Shown here piece after piece: positions 8,501 through 15,609 of a stretch of DNA of 64,000 nt. The stretch comes from Hyphomicrobiaceae bacterium (lineage in GTDB: Bacteria; Pseudomonadota; Alphaproteobacteria; Rhizobiales; Hyphomicrobiaceae). The stretch is from positions 558,001 through 622,000 of the forward strand of contig JAWKWE010000004.1 in assembly GCA_041397645.1 (NCBI GenBank). Direction: 5' to 3'. Numbering within the stretch: the first letter of the stretch is position 1; each line of letters begins with the position of its first letter. The translations under genes were made by a program, and so were the position numbers. The notes under the pieces are model-generated. The model had not been told where the DNA came from. It ran no database searches and worked only from the letters and a program-made list of their open reading frames with translations.

Positions 8501-10880
8501 GAAGATCAAGTCGGCAAGCAAACTCACGGTCCCCGTCAAGGTCGAAGGCCTTAAGCCGGGGGAAGACGCGCGCATCACGGTTGCCGCGGTCGATCTTGGC
8601 GTTCTCAACCTGACGCGCTTTGAGAGTCCGGCACCGGAGAAGTGGTTTAACGCACAGTCGAAGCTCGGCTACGAGATCCGCGACTTCTACGGCCGTCTGA
8701 TAGATGGAATGCGCGCGCAACGCGGAAAACTTCGCTCAGGTGGTGACGCCTCGGGTCCTGCCATGCAGGGCAATCCGACTGTCGAGACGGTGCTGTCGCT
8801 CTACTCGGGCATCGTGAAGGTGCGCGACGACGGCACAGCAAACGTCGAATTCGAGCTGCCAGACTTCAACGGAACGGTGCGCGTGATGAGCGTTGCCTGG
8901 ACGGCCGATAAGGTCGGTCATGCCGCGGGCGATCTGATCGTGCGCGACGCTGTTGCGCTCACGGTTGCAGCACCGCGCTTCCTGACACTTGGAGACGAGG
9001 TACAGCTCGGCTTCGACGTGCATAACATTGAGGGCGCGGACGGCACGTACAAAATTGCGCTTGCTCAAAAGCAGGGTGACGACACGGCGGAACGGCTCTC
9101 GGTTCTGTCTGAGCGTGACGTGACCCTCAAGACCGGCGCTAAGACCTTCCAGAAGATGGCCTTCAGCCCCAAGGATGTAGGACCCGTCACCTTGAAGGCA
9201 ACGGTGACAGGCCCAGGAGACATCGCACTGAAACGCGAGATGACGTTTGAGGTCCTGCCACCGGCCGGTGACATCAAGCGCACGACCATCTCGCTGCTCA
9301 AGAAATCGACCGGCAAGCTTACCGTCAGCTCCGATCTGGTCCGCGACCTCATTCCGTCGCGCACGCGGGTCAACATCTCGGTCGGCCCCGCCGCTCGGCT
9401 TGATGTGCCAACGCTGTTGACGCAGCTCGACCGCTATCCCTACGGATGCGCCGAGCAGACGGTGTCGCGAGCCTTGCCGCTGGTCTATGCCAACGCGGTT
9501 GCCACGCAGATGGGCATGGCCGAAGACAAAGCCCTGCGCGAACGGGTGCAAGGCGCGGTCGATCGCGTGTTCGAGATGCAGGACAGCTCCGGTGCCTTCG
9601 GCGTGTGGGGTCCATACTCTGGCGATCTCTGGCTCACCGGCTACGTCATGGACTTCCTGACGCGCGCCAAGGAGGCTGGCTACACGGTGAAGGCGCTAGG
9701 CTTCAACAACGGCCTCGACCGATTGCAGAACTTCCTGGCCTACGCGGAGGATTTCCAATCGGGCGGTGAGGATCGTGCCTATGCGCTGTACGTTCTCGCG
9801 CGCAATGGCAGAGCGCCCATCGGCGAGCTGCGCTACTACGCGGACGAACGCATCGAGCGCTTCTCCACACCGCTCGCCAAAGCGCAAGTTGGTGCCGCGT
9901 TGTCGATGATGGGTGACAAGGAACGCGCCGAGCGCGTGTTCGCCAGCGCTCTGACGCAGATGACAGGCGAGACGACGCCCGACACAGGCTATCGCAGCGA
10001 CTATGGCTCGATCCTGCGCGACGGCGCGGCTCTCGTCACTCTTGCGGCCGAGACCGGTGTCGCCAAATCGGAAACGCCAAAACTCGCCAGTGTCGTCGCC
10101 AAGGCCTACGAGACGCGCAGCTACACGTCCACCCAGGAACAGGCTTGGATGCTGCTCGCCGCGAAGGCGCTCAACGATGAAGTGAAGGGTGCGAAGCTGT
10201 CCATCGATGGTGCGCCGGTTTCCGGCCCCATCGTGCGCAGCCTCACAGCCGACCAGTTGAAGGATCACCCGATCGAGATCTTCAACAACGGCGACACATC
10301 AGTCGATGCGGTCGTATCGGTAATCGGTGCCGCGTTGACGCCGGAGCCTGCCGTCTCAAAGGGCTTCCAGATTGAGCGCAAAGCCTACACGCTCGACGGC
10401 AAGCCGGTCGATATGGCGAGCCTGACCGGCGGCAAGACGGACGTGAAGCAGAACGACCGGTTCGTGATGGTCCTCACTGTCTCGGCGCAGGAGACGGGCG
10501 GCCGCGTCATGGTGGTCGACCGCCTACCGGCGGGCTTCGAGATCGAAAATCCGCGCCTCGTCGAGAGCGGCTCGATCAAAGGCCTGGACTTCATCAAGTC
10601 GGCCACCACGCCCGAGCATACGGAGTTTCGCGATGATCGCTTCGTGGCCGCCTTCAACTTCTCCAACGTGAGCAGCTCGCAGTCCAACGATGAAGGCGAC
10701 GAGCAGAGCACGACGGAGCAGAACGCACCCCCCGCTGCTACCGCTACGCTCGCCTACATCGTGCGGGCGGTAACGCCGGGCACTTTCGTTCACCCGGCTG
10801 CAACTGTGGAAGACATGTATCGCCCCGAGCGTTATGCGCGCACCGAGGCAGGTACGCTCAGCGTTGGCACGAAGGAGTAA
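5550..10880 (+). CDS. Alpha-2-macroglobulin family protein (YfhM type) with thioester motif
   Basis: A 1776-residue bacterial alpha-2-macroglobulin, thought to trap proteases in the periplasm and protect the envelope. The start at 5550 is chosen because it follows a GGGTGG site and begins a type I signal peptide (about 32 residues, cleavage near AFS). Usual domain order is visible: N-terminal helical region, repeated macroglobulin-like beta domains, the thioester motif CAEQ with Cys at residue 1300, the alpha-helical thioester domain, and a C-terminal receptor-like domain. E. coli YfhM is a lipoprotein; this one has no lipobox, so it is probably soluble or held otherwise. It is followed 7 bases later by pbpC, the pairing known in many proteobacteria. 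The C-terminal region holds an acidic/Ser-rich insertion around residues 1710-1735. Confidence 0.92.
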   Translation: MQYFSRLAFLSALTAAGLVASVALIATPAFSTETVFAHQGIAADAKRYETFIKDNWKSDGKPAASLKADAAKVLSSDPRAASRLLASAVAADMTDSEAWTRLAQALLAIKPDPEKNSERYDFPVHASGAAYRGYQLATTDSQKANALFVLGQALEQRSYWRPAIDALKMSMELADDQQVREAYDRLRSEHGFRMVDYKADNETTPPRLCMQFSEDLSHTQGDVSKFVSINGKDPQNLVQEGKQLCIEGLKHGERYQVQLRAGLPSAVGEDLTKTADLAVYIPDRSPFVRFTGKAYVLPSRGQQGIPVVTTNTSKIDVEVYRIGDRSLATLLQSGDFQRQLSSWEVDNVRERTGTKVYAGDMDIASKLNDEVTTAIPVTDATGKLEPGAYVMIAKPSEKSKNDDNRATQWFIVSDLGLTAFSGPDGVHAFVRSIADATPIAGSTVKLVARNNEVLATATTDDKGYAKFDAAVAKGEGGVAPAVLVAEKGEGQYAFLDLTANAFDLSDRGVKGRDTPGPVDAYIYTERGVYRGGEEVAISALVRTTKGKSSPVPTTLIIQRPDGVEHARVVLNDQGLGGRSHVFQLAKTAMTGTWRLWLHTDPQQTAIAERAFLVEDFVPERLDMTLTAATPTLSPDEQGTLNVSGKYLYGPPAAELGLEGEIIVKPSGKDVAGFPGYSFGQADDFVNAVRSALPTNLITDASGKAAIPVTLPAIPKTDRPLEAQLIVKLREQGGRTIERTLTVPVDLKSERIGIKPSFNGTMVREDETAAFDVIVEGKDGKPAATQGLSWTLTRLDTNWQWYRRDGSWTYEAVTLKRKIANGTLDTTADKPANISQTLPWGRYRLDVASADPNGPASSFLFTSGWYTSGDEVDSPEQLEVALDKNTYHAGETAKLRIASKLGGRALISVLGSDVHLIKEAEIAKGGGEVDIPVGEGWGPGAYVTAVLYRPMDEGSKRMPSRAIGVKWLSLDQSDNELKIGMTLPEKIKSASKLTVPVKVEGLKPGEDARITVAAVDLGVLNLTRFESPAPEKWFNAQSKLGYEIRDFYGRLIDGMRAQRGKLRSGGDASGPAMQGNPTVETVLSLYSGIVKVRDDGTANVEFELPDFNGTVRVMSVAWTADKVGHAAGDLIVRDAVALTVAAPRFLTLGDEVQLGFDVHNIEGADGTYKIALAQKQGDDTAERLSVLSERDVTLKTGAKTFQKMAFSPKDVGPVTLKATVTGPGDIALKREMTFEVLPPAGDIKRTTISLLKKSTGKLTVSSDLVRDLIPSRTRVNISVGPAARLDVPTLLTQLDRYPYGCAEQTVSRALPLVYANAVATQMGMAEDKALRERVQGAVDRVFEMQDSSGAFGVWGPYSGDLWLTGYVMDFLTRAKEAGYTVKALGFNNGLDRLQNFLAYAEDFQSGGEDRAYALYVLARNGRAPIGELRYYADERIERFSTPLAKAQVGAALSMMGDKERAERVFASALTQMTGETTPDTGYRSDYGSILRDGAALVTLAAETGVAKSETPKLASVVAKAYETRSYTSTQEQAWMLLAAKALNDEVKGAKLSIDGAPVSGPIVRSLTADQLKDHPIEIFNNGDTSVDAVVSVIGAALTPEPAVSKGFQIERKAYTLDGKPVDMASLTGGKTDVKQNDRFVMVLTVSAQETGGRVMVVDRLPAGFEIENPRLVESGSIKGLDFIKSATTPEHTEFRDDRFVAAFNFSNVSSSQSNDEGDEQSTTEQNAPPAATATLAYIVRAVTPGTFVHPAATVEDMYRPERYARTEAGTLSVGTKE

Positions 10881-10887
10881 CAACCCC

Positions 10888-13086
10888 GTGCTGCACCTGC
10901 TGGGCAATCGCACACCAACCGCACCGCGCCCCGATGAAGGGCGCGGTGCAAGCGGAAACTGGCCCCCGAAATCCTGGAGACGGATCGCTGTAGGTTTGGC
11001 GGTCCTCGGCCTGACCGCCACGCTCGCAGGCGGAGCAGGCGCCTATGCGCTGTACCGGAAGGCAGAACAGCAGATCGGTCCGCTCTCCCTAGGAGATGCC
11101 AATCAAGCGTCTGTCGTTGTGGTGGATCGCGAGGACCGGCTGTTGCGGCCGTTTACGACTGCGGACGGCCGCTGGCGGCTGCCGGTCGAGACCAAGGACG
11201 TCGATCCACGCTATTTGAAAATGCTGTTCGCATTTGAGGATCGCCGCTTCTACGAACACGGCGGCGTCGATGCGCGATCTGTTGCACGCGCCGTCGCCCA
11301 GATGATCCGGCATGGCCGGCTCGTCTCCGGCGCTTCCACATTGACGATGCAGGTTGCGCGCCTCGTCGATGGCAAGCATGAGAGGACCGGGCCCGGTAAG
11401 CTGCGCCAGATGGCGCGCGCCTGGCAGCTGGAAAAGGCACTCTCCAAAGACGAGATCCTGCAGCTCTACCTTCGTCTTGCGCCCTTCGGTGGCAACATCG
11501 AAGGCGTCCGGGCTGCCTCTCTCGCCTACTTCGGCAAAGAGCCGCGCCGGCTGTCGATTGCGCAGGCTGCCCTTCTCGTCGCACTACCCCAATCACCGGA
11601 ATCGCGTCGGCCCGACCGACATGCGAAAGCCGCGCGCGTGGCACGCAACCGCGTGTTGAACGTAGCGCTCGCCAATGGCGTCATCACTGCCGCGGAAGCC
11701 GCGCGAGCCCGCGAAGAGGCCATTCCTGCGATCCGTCGAGAATTCCCGAAAATTGCGGCGCATCTTTCCGAAAGCGAAGTTGCCGACGTCCCGGGCAAGA
11801 GCATTCACAAACTCACATTGGACCGCAATCTCCAAGTCACGCTCGAAAAACTCGCGGCCACACACGCGGCCCTGCTTGGCGACAATCTATCGGCGGCGAT
11901 CCTGGTGGTGGATCACAGCACGGGTGAGGTTCTCGCCCACGTGGGGTCCCCGGGATATCTCGAAGCCGATCGCAAGGGCGCAATCGACATGACATATGCG
12001 GTGCGCTCTCCCGGCTCCACGCTCAAGCCCTTCATTTACGGTCTTGGCTTTGAATCTGGCTTCGCACATCCCGAAACATTGATCGAAGACCGCCCGGTTC
12101 GGTTCGGCAACTATGCGCCTAAGAACTTCGATGAAGACTTTCATGGCACGGTGACGATCCGCGAAGCTCTCTCTCGCTCGCTCAATATCCCAGCGGTGAG
12201 GATGCTTGCTCGTGTGGGGCCGGGAAAACTGGTGGGCCGCTTCCGCCGCGCCGGCGTGGACGCGCGCTTTCCAGACAACTCGGAGCCGACGTTGGCGATG
12301 GCGCTAGGCGGCACCGGACTCACCCTGCACGATCTCGCGCAGCTTTATTGCGCGCTACCGCGCCGTGGAGAGAGCATCACGCTGACCCATCGCTGGGGTG
12401 AACGCATTCGCATCCTGGCGCAGACAAAGGTGAAACCTCTCGTCAATGCTCACCGCCTGATGTCGCCGCTCGCCGCATGGTACGTCAGCGACATTCTCAA
12501 GGACGCACCGCCACCACCCGACGCAAAGGGTGGCCGCTTTGCCTACAAGACCGGAACCTCTTACGGCTATCGCGATGCATGGGCTGTGGGATACGACGGC
12601 GCGCATGTGATCGCTGTCTGGGTAGGTCGGCCAGACGGCACGAGCGTTCCAGGCCTGATGGGGCGCACCGCAGCCGCACCCATTCTCTTCGATGCCTTCG
12701 CACGCTTGTCACAAAAGCGCGTTCCGCTCCCCTCTCCGCCACCCGGCGCTCTTCAAGTCGCAGGTGCGGATTTACCGCCGCCGTTGAAGCGCTGGAAGGA
12801 ACCGGGCGAGGAGCCAGCATCAGGGCCTTATCTCTCGCAACCTCTGGTCATCTCGTTTCCGCCCGACCGCTCCGAAATCGAGACTATGGATGTTGAAGAC
12901 ACAGGTCTTGTTCTGAAAGCCGAAGGCGGATCTCTGCCACTTACGTGGTTGATCGACGGTGCTCCGATCAAGTCTGATCCGCACGCCCGCGAGGTGATGT
13001 GGCAGCCAGGAGGGCCAGGCTTCGCGAAGCTTACCGTGATGGATTCGCAAGGACATGTGGATCGCGCGTCAATCCGCGTCAAATGA
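10888..13086 (+). CDS. pbpC: Penicillin-binding protein 1C
   Basis: Bifunctional peptidoglycan synthase, 732 residues, inner-membrane anchored with the catalytic domains in the periplasm. One N-terminal membrane helix follows a short basic head. The GT51 glycosyltransferase domain shows EDRRFYEHGG and GASTLTMQ; the transpeptidase domain shows STLK, SLN and KTGT; the C-terminal 100 residues fit the PBP1C-specific C-terminal domain. The GTG at 10888 is preferred because GAAGGAG ends 10 bases upstream, overlapping the end of the alpha-2-macroglobulin gene; an upstream in-frame start at 10834 would overlap that gene. The two genes are surely cotranscribed, consistent with coupling of protease trapping and wall repair. 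Confidence 0.93.
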   Translation: MLHLLGNRTPTAPRPDEGRGASGNWPPKSWRRIAVGLAVLGLTATLAGGAGAYALYRKAEQQIGPLSLGDANQASVVVVDREDRLLRPFTTADGRWRLPVETKDVDPRYLKMLFAFEDRRFYEHGGVDARSVARAVAQMIRHGRLVSGASTLTMQVARLVDGKHERTGPGKLRQMARAWQLEKALSKDEILQLYLRLAPFGGNIEGVRAASLAYFGKEPRRLSIAQAALLVALPQSPESRRPDRHAKAARVARNRVLNVALANGVITAAEAARAREEAIPAIRREFPKIAAHLSESEVADVPGKSIHKLTLDRNLQVTLEKLAATHAALLGDNLSAAILVVDHSTGEVLAHVGSPGYLEADRKGAIDMTYAVRSPGSTLKPFIYGLGFESGFAHPETLIEDRPVRFGNYAPKNFDEDFHGTVTIREALSRSLNIPAVRMLARVGPGKLVGRFRRAGVDARFPDNSEPTLAMALGGTGLTLHDLAQLYCALPRRGESITLTHRWGERIRILAQTKVKPLVNAHRLMSPLAAWYVSDILKDAPPPPDAKGGRFAYKTGTSYGYRDAWAVGYDGAHVIAVWVGRPDGTSVPGLMGRTAAAPILFDAFARLSQKRVPLPSPPPGALQVAGADLPPPLKRWKEPGEEPASGPYLSQPLVISFPPDRSEIETMDVEDTGLVLKAEGGSLPLTWLIDGAPIKSDPHAREVMWQPGGPGFAKLTVMDSQGHVDRASIRVK

Positions 13087-13174
13087 CCCTGTTCAGGACA
13101 TCTTGGACCGTGGCTTTCGCCGCGACCACGGAGTAAGGTCCGCCCTCGAAACGGGGCTTTGCGGACTTTGACGC

Positions 13175-14266
13175 ATGATGGGTTTTCTTCCCAGATACCG
13201 TGGCGTTGCCATCTCGATTTTGATCGGAGCCGTGGTCGGCACGATTCTGTCGGCGTGCGGGCCCTCGACGTCGGGTGGCGGTCTGCCCGCGCTCGGCGCA
13301 AAGATGGACGACACGTCGGTATCGGGCATCTCATCCGGCGCATATATGGCCGGTCAGTTTGAGATGGCGCACGCCAAACTGGTCACCGGCGCGGCGATCA
13401 TCGCAGGCGGTCCTTATGGTTGCTCGCAGAGTATCTTCGCCGACACGCTGCCCGCTCCCGGCACGGAATTTTTGAACCTCTCGAAAGCCGTCAATGGCTG
13501 CATGTTGGATAATCTGTCGTTGTGGGGCGTGGCCGATCCGAAGATTCTGGCGCAGAAGGCCAAGGCGCGCGCCGAGCACGGCGAGATCGATCCGATCGCC
13601 GATGTTGTCACCGATCGCGTCTATCTGTTCACAGGCTCCCAGGACCACACGGTCGTTCCCGCTATCGTGAAAGCGGCGGCAGAATTCTACGCCGATCTCG
13701 GCGTGCCACAGGCCAACATCAAACTTGTCGACACGCTGCCCGCGGGCCATGCGTTTGTCACGGAAGATGAAGGTGCGGCGTGCGATCGGACCGGAGAGCC
13801 TTATGTCGTTGACTGCGACTATGACCAGGCGGGCGCGCTTCTTTCTCATATCTACGGCAAGCTCGAAGCGCCTTCGAAAACGCCTCAAGGCAAATGGATC
13901 GAATTCGATCAGCGTCCCTACACGAAGGACCTGAATCCCGATGGCATGGCCGACACCGGCGTCGTCTACATTCCAGAAACCTGCCGCACGCAACCGGGAT
14001 GCAGAATTCACATCGCCTATCACGGATGCGCGCAGAACCGCGAAAAAGTCGGCGATGCGTTCGTGAAGGAAACCGGCTTTGCGCGATGGGCGGATACCAA
14101 CAGGCTTATCGTTCTTTATCCTCAGACACAGACGACGCCGTTCAATCCTCAAGGGTGCTGGGACTGGTGGGGCTACACGGGATCGGCCTATCTAACGCGG
14201 AAGGCCCCGCAAATCATCGCTGTTTATCGCATGATCGAAGCACTCGGCCGTCCGACCGGCGCTTGA
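13175..14266 (+). CDS. PHB depolymerase-like esterase, putative lipoprotein
   Basis: A 363-residue alpha/beta-hydrolase of the poly(3-hydroxybutyrate) depolymerase family, which hydrolyses polyester or related short-chain esters. The lipase box GISSG places the nucleophile at Ser53, close to the N-terminus as in this family. The SQDH motif and HGCAQN are candidates for the Asp and His of the triad and the oxyanion region. The N-terminus is a lipoprotein signal with lipobox LSAC (Cys28), so the mature enzyme should be lipid-anchored in the envelope, which is unusual for intracellular granule turnover. Cysteine pairs suggest disulfides. It stands alone, 88 bases after pbpC and convergent with the LysR gene. 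The natural substrate is not determined by sequence. Confidence 0.82.
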   Translation: MMGFLPRYRGVAISILIGAVVGTILSACGPSTSGGGLPALGAKMDDTSVSGISSGAYMAGQFEMAHAKLVTGAAIIAGGPYGCSQSIFADTLPAPGTEFLNLSKAVNGCMLDNLSLWGVADPKILAQKAKARAEHGEIDPIADVVTDRVYLFTGSQDHTVVPAIVKAAAEFYADLGVPQANIKLVDTLPAGHAFVTEDEGAACDRTGEPYVVDCDYDQAGALLSHIYGKLEAPSKTPQGKWIEFDQRPYTKDLNPDGMADTGVVYIPETCRTQPGCRIHIAYHGCAQNREKVGDAFVKETGFARWADTNRLIVLYPQTQTTPFNPQGCWDWWGYTGSAYLTRKAPQIIAVYRMIEALGRPTGA

Positions 14267-14327
14267 AGGGCTTGAGATCCGGCTCACACCGGCGCGGATT
14301 TATTGGAAGCCTCGCTCATGCAATTTA

Positions 14328-15335
14328 TCAAGCGCGGGGCCGCTTGCTTCCGCGCTTCGCACTCAATCCCGCCGCCCCCCGCGATGATCGTAATGGCCGA
14401 GGCTCCGTGTCTGCACGCGCGTTCGTCTTAGCCTCCAAGCTTTCAAGCTGAGCCAGCGACACCGCAAGTTCATCGAGCAACCAGCGCCGGAAGGTATGAG
14501 CGGCCTTGGACAACGGCCGCGAAGCCCCGTGAACAAGGTGATACGCCTTGCAGGAAACGCGCAAGGGGAAGGGAACCACCAGCCGCTTCGACATCAGCGC
14601 ATCGACCACGATCAGCCGATCGGTGAGTGCAAAGCCATGCCCCGCTTCCGCCGCCGATACCGTCAGATCGGCCAACAATGTTGGACCCGCGGGTTTCACC
14701 TGCCCGGCGACGCCCGCCGCTTCAAGCCAGCGCCGCCAATATGTCCGATCGAGTTCCTGGATCAAAGCTTCCGACGAAAGATCGGCTGGCGACTTGATAT
14801 TGCCGCGGGCCAAGAGTTTGGGACTGCACACCACAGTCACATCGGCGTCGAACAGTTTCTCGGACGTTACACCCGGCCACGGTCCTATTCCAAAGCGAAT
14901 GCCGATATCGGCCTCGCCTTTGGAAAAATCTATGGGCCGGACATTGGGATCGAGAATGAGATCGATTCCGGGATGGGCGGACGTGAAGCGCCCCAAGCGC
15001 GGAACGAGCCAATACGCGGCGAAAGGGACATCGCAGGTGATGGCCAGCCGTTGGCGGCGGCGGGTTTGCGAAGTGTACTGTCCGGTCGCAGTTGCGATGC
15101 GATCGAAGGCGACGGTCAGCTCGCCGGCCAGCGTGCGACCGGCCTCGGTCAGTATAACACCGCGGCCGGTCCGTTCGAAAAGCGCGACCCGCAGCGACGA
15201 TTCCAATGAGCGAATGTGACGGCTGATCGCTGCGTGCGTAACATTGAGTTCGTCGGCAGCACGCGTAAGGCTTTCATGCCTGGCCGCGGCTTCAAAGGCA
15301 CGCAATGCGTTCAGTGGTGGAAGTTTCCGGGTCAT
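14328..15335 (-). CDS. LysR family transcriptional regulator (GcvA-like)
   Basis: A 335-residue LysR-type regulator. The winged helix-turn-helix is at residues 5-65, beginning PPLNALRAFEAAARH and containing the usual AISRHIRSLE recognition helix; the LysR substrate-binding domain follows. The N-terminal pattern is that of the GcvA/AmpR group. The C-terminal 30 residues are basic, low in structure and longer than usual. A 19-base inverted repeat with T-N11-A spacing lies 8 bases upstream of the start and a 42-codon gene diverges from it, the classical layout for a LysR regulator and its target. The effector is unknown. Confidence 0.9.
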   Translation of the reverse strand: MTRKLPPLNALRAFEAAARHESLTRAADELNVTHAAISRHIRSLESSLRVALFERTGRGVILTEAGRTLAGELTVAFDRIATATGQYTSQTRRRQRLAITCDVPFAAYWLVPRLGRFTSAHPGIDLILDPNVRPIDFSKGEADIGIRFGIGPWPGVTSEKLFDADVTVVCSPKLLARGNIKSPADLSSEALIQELDRTYWRRWLEAAGVAGQVKPAGPTLLADLTVSAAEAGHGFALTDRLIVVDALMSKRLVVPFPLRVSCKAYHLVHGASRPLSKAAHTFRRWLLDELAVSLAQLESLEAKTNARADTEPRPLRSSRGAAGLSAKRGSKRPRA

Positions 15336-15342
15336 CGCCGAT

Positions 15343-15361
15343 ATGTAACAAAAACTTACAT
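15343..15361. promoter_or_regulatory. Candidate LysR operator (T-N11-A inverted repeat)
   Basis: ATGTAACAAAAACTTACAT is a perfect 6-base inverted repeat with a 7-base AT-rich spacer and contains the LysR-type T-N11-A signature. It sits in the gap between the LysR gene and a divergent small gene, where autoregulation and target control would occur. Binding is inferred from position and symmetry. Confidence 0.65.
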
Positions 15362-15440
15362 GAAACGTAAAGTAATGGCGTTTGTCGCCAAAGCTGCATC
15401 GTGAGCATCGTCTTCAGAACACAAACATCTGGAGGCGATC

Positions 15441-15569
15441 ATGCTTTACGCGATCGTTGCATTGGTCAAAGCGATTGAAGAGCTGATTTTGGGCCGGAGG
15501 ATGACGACGAACACCCCGGAAACGGCAGCGCACGTGGTAACATCTGAGCGCCCGTCAACTGATGAATAG
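15441..15569 (+). CDS. Small protein of 42 residues divergent from the LysR gene
   Basis: ATG at 15441 follows a good GGAGG site (15431-15435, spacing about 5) and reads 42 codons to TAG. The first 18 residues are mostly hydrophobic with two Glu near the end (MLYAIVALVKAIEELILG), possibly an amphipathic or membrane-associated helix; the rest is polar. No family is recognised. Its support is the ribosome-binding site, its divergent position opposite a LysR gene and the shared operator-like repeat. It could be the regulated target. It ends 40 bases before the convergent end of the TIGR02302 gene. Confidence 0.5.
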   Translation: MLYAIVALVKAIEELILGRRMTTNTPETAAHVVTSERPSTDE

Positions 15570-15609
15570 AGATCAGCCGCACCTCAACCGGCCTACTCGC
15601 CGCAGCAAA

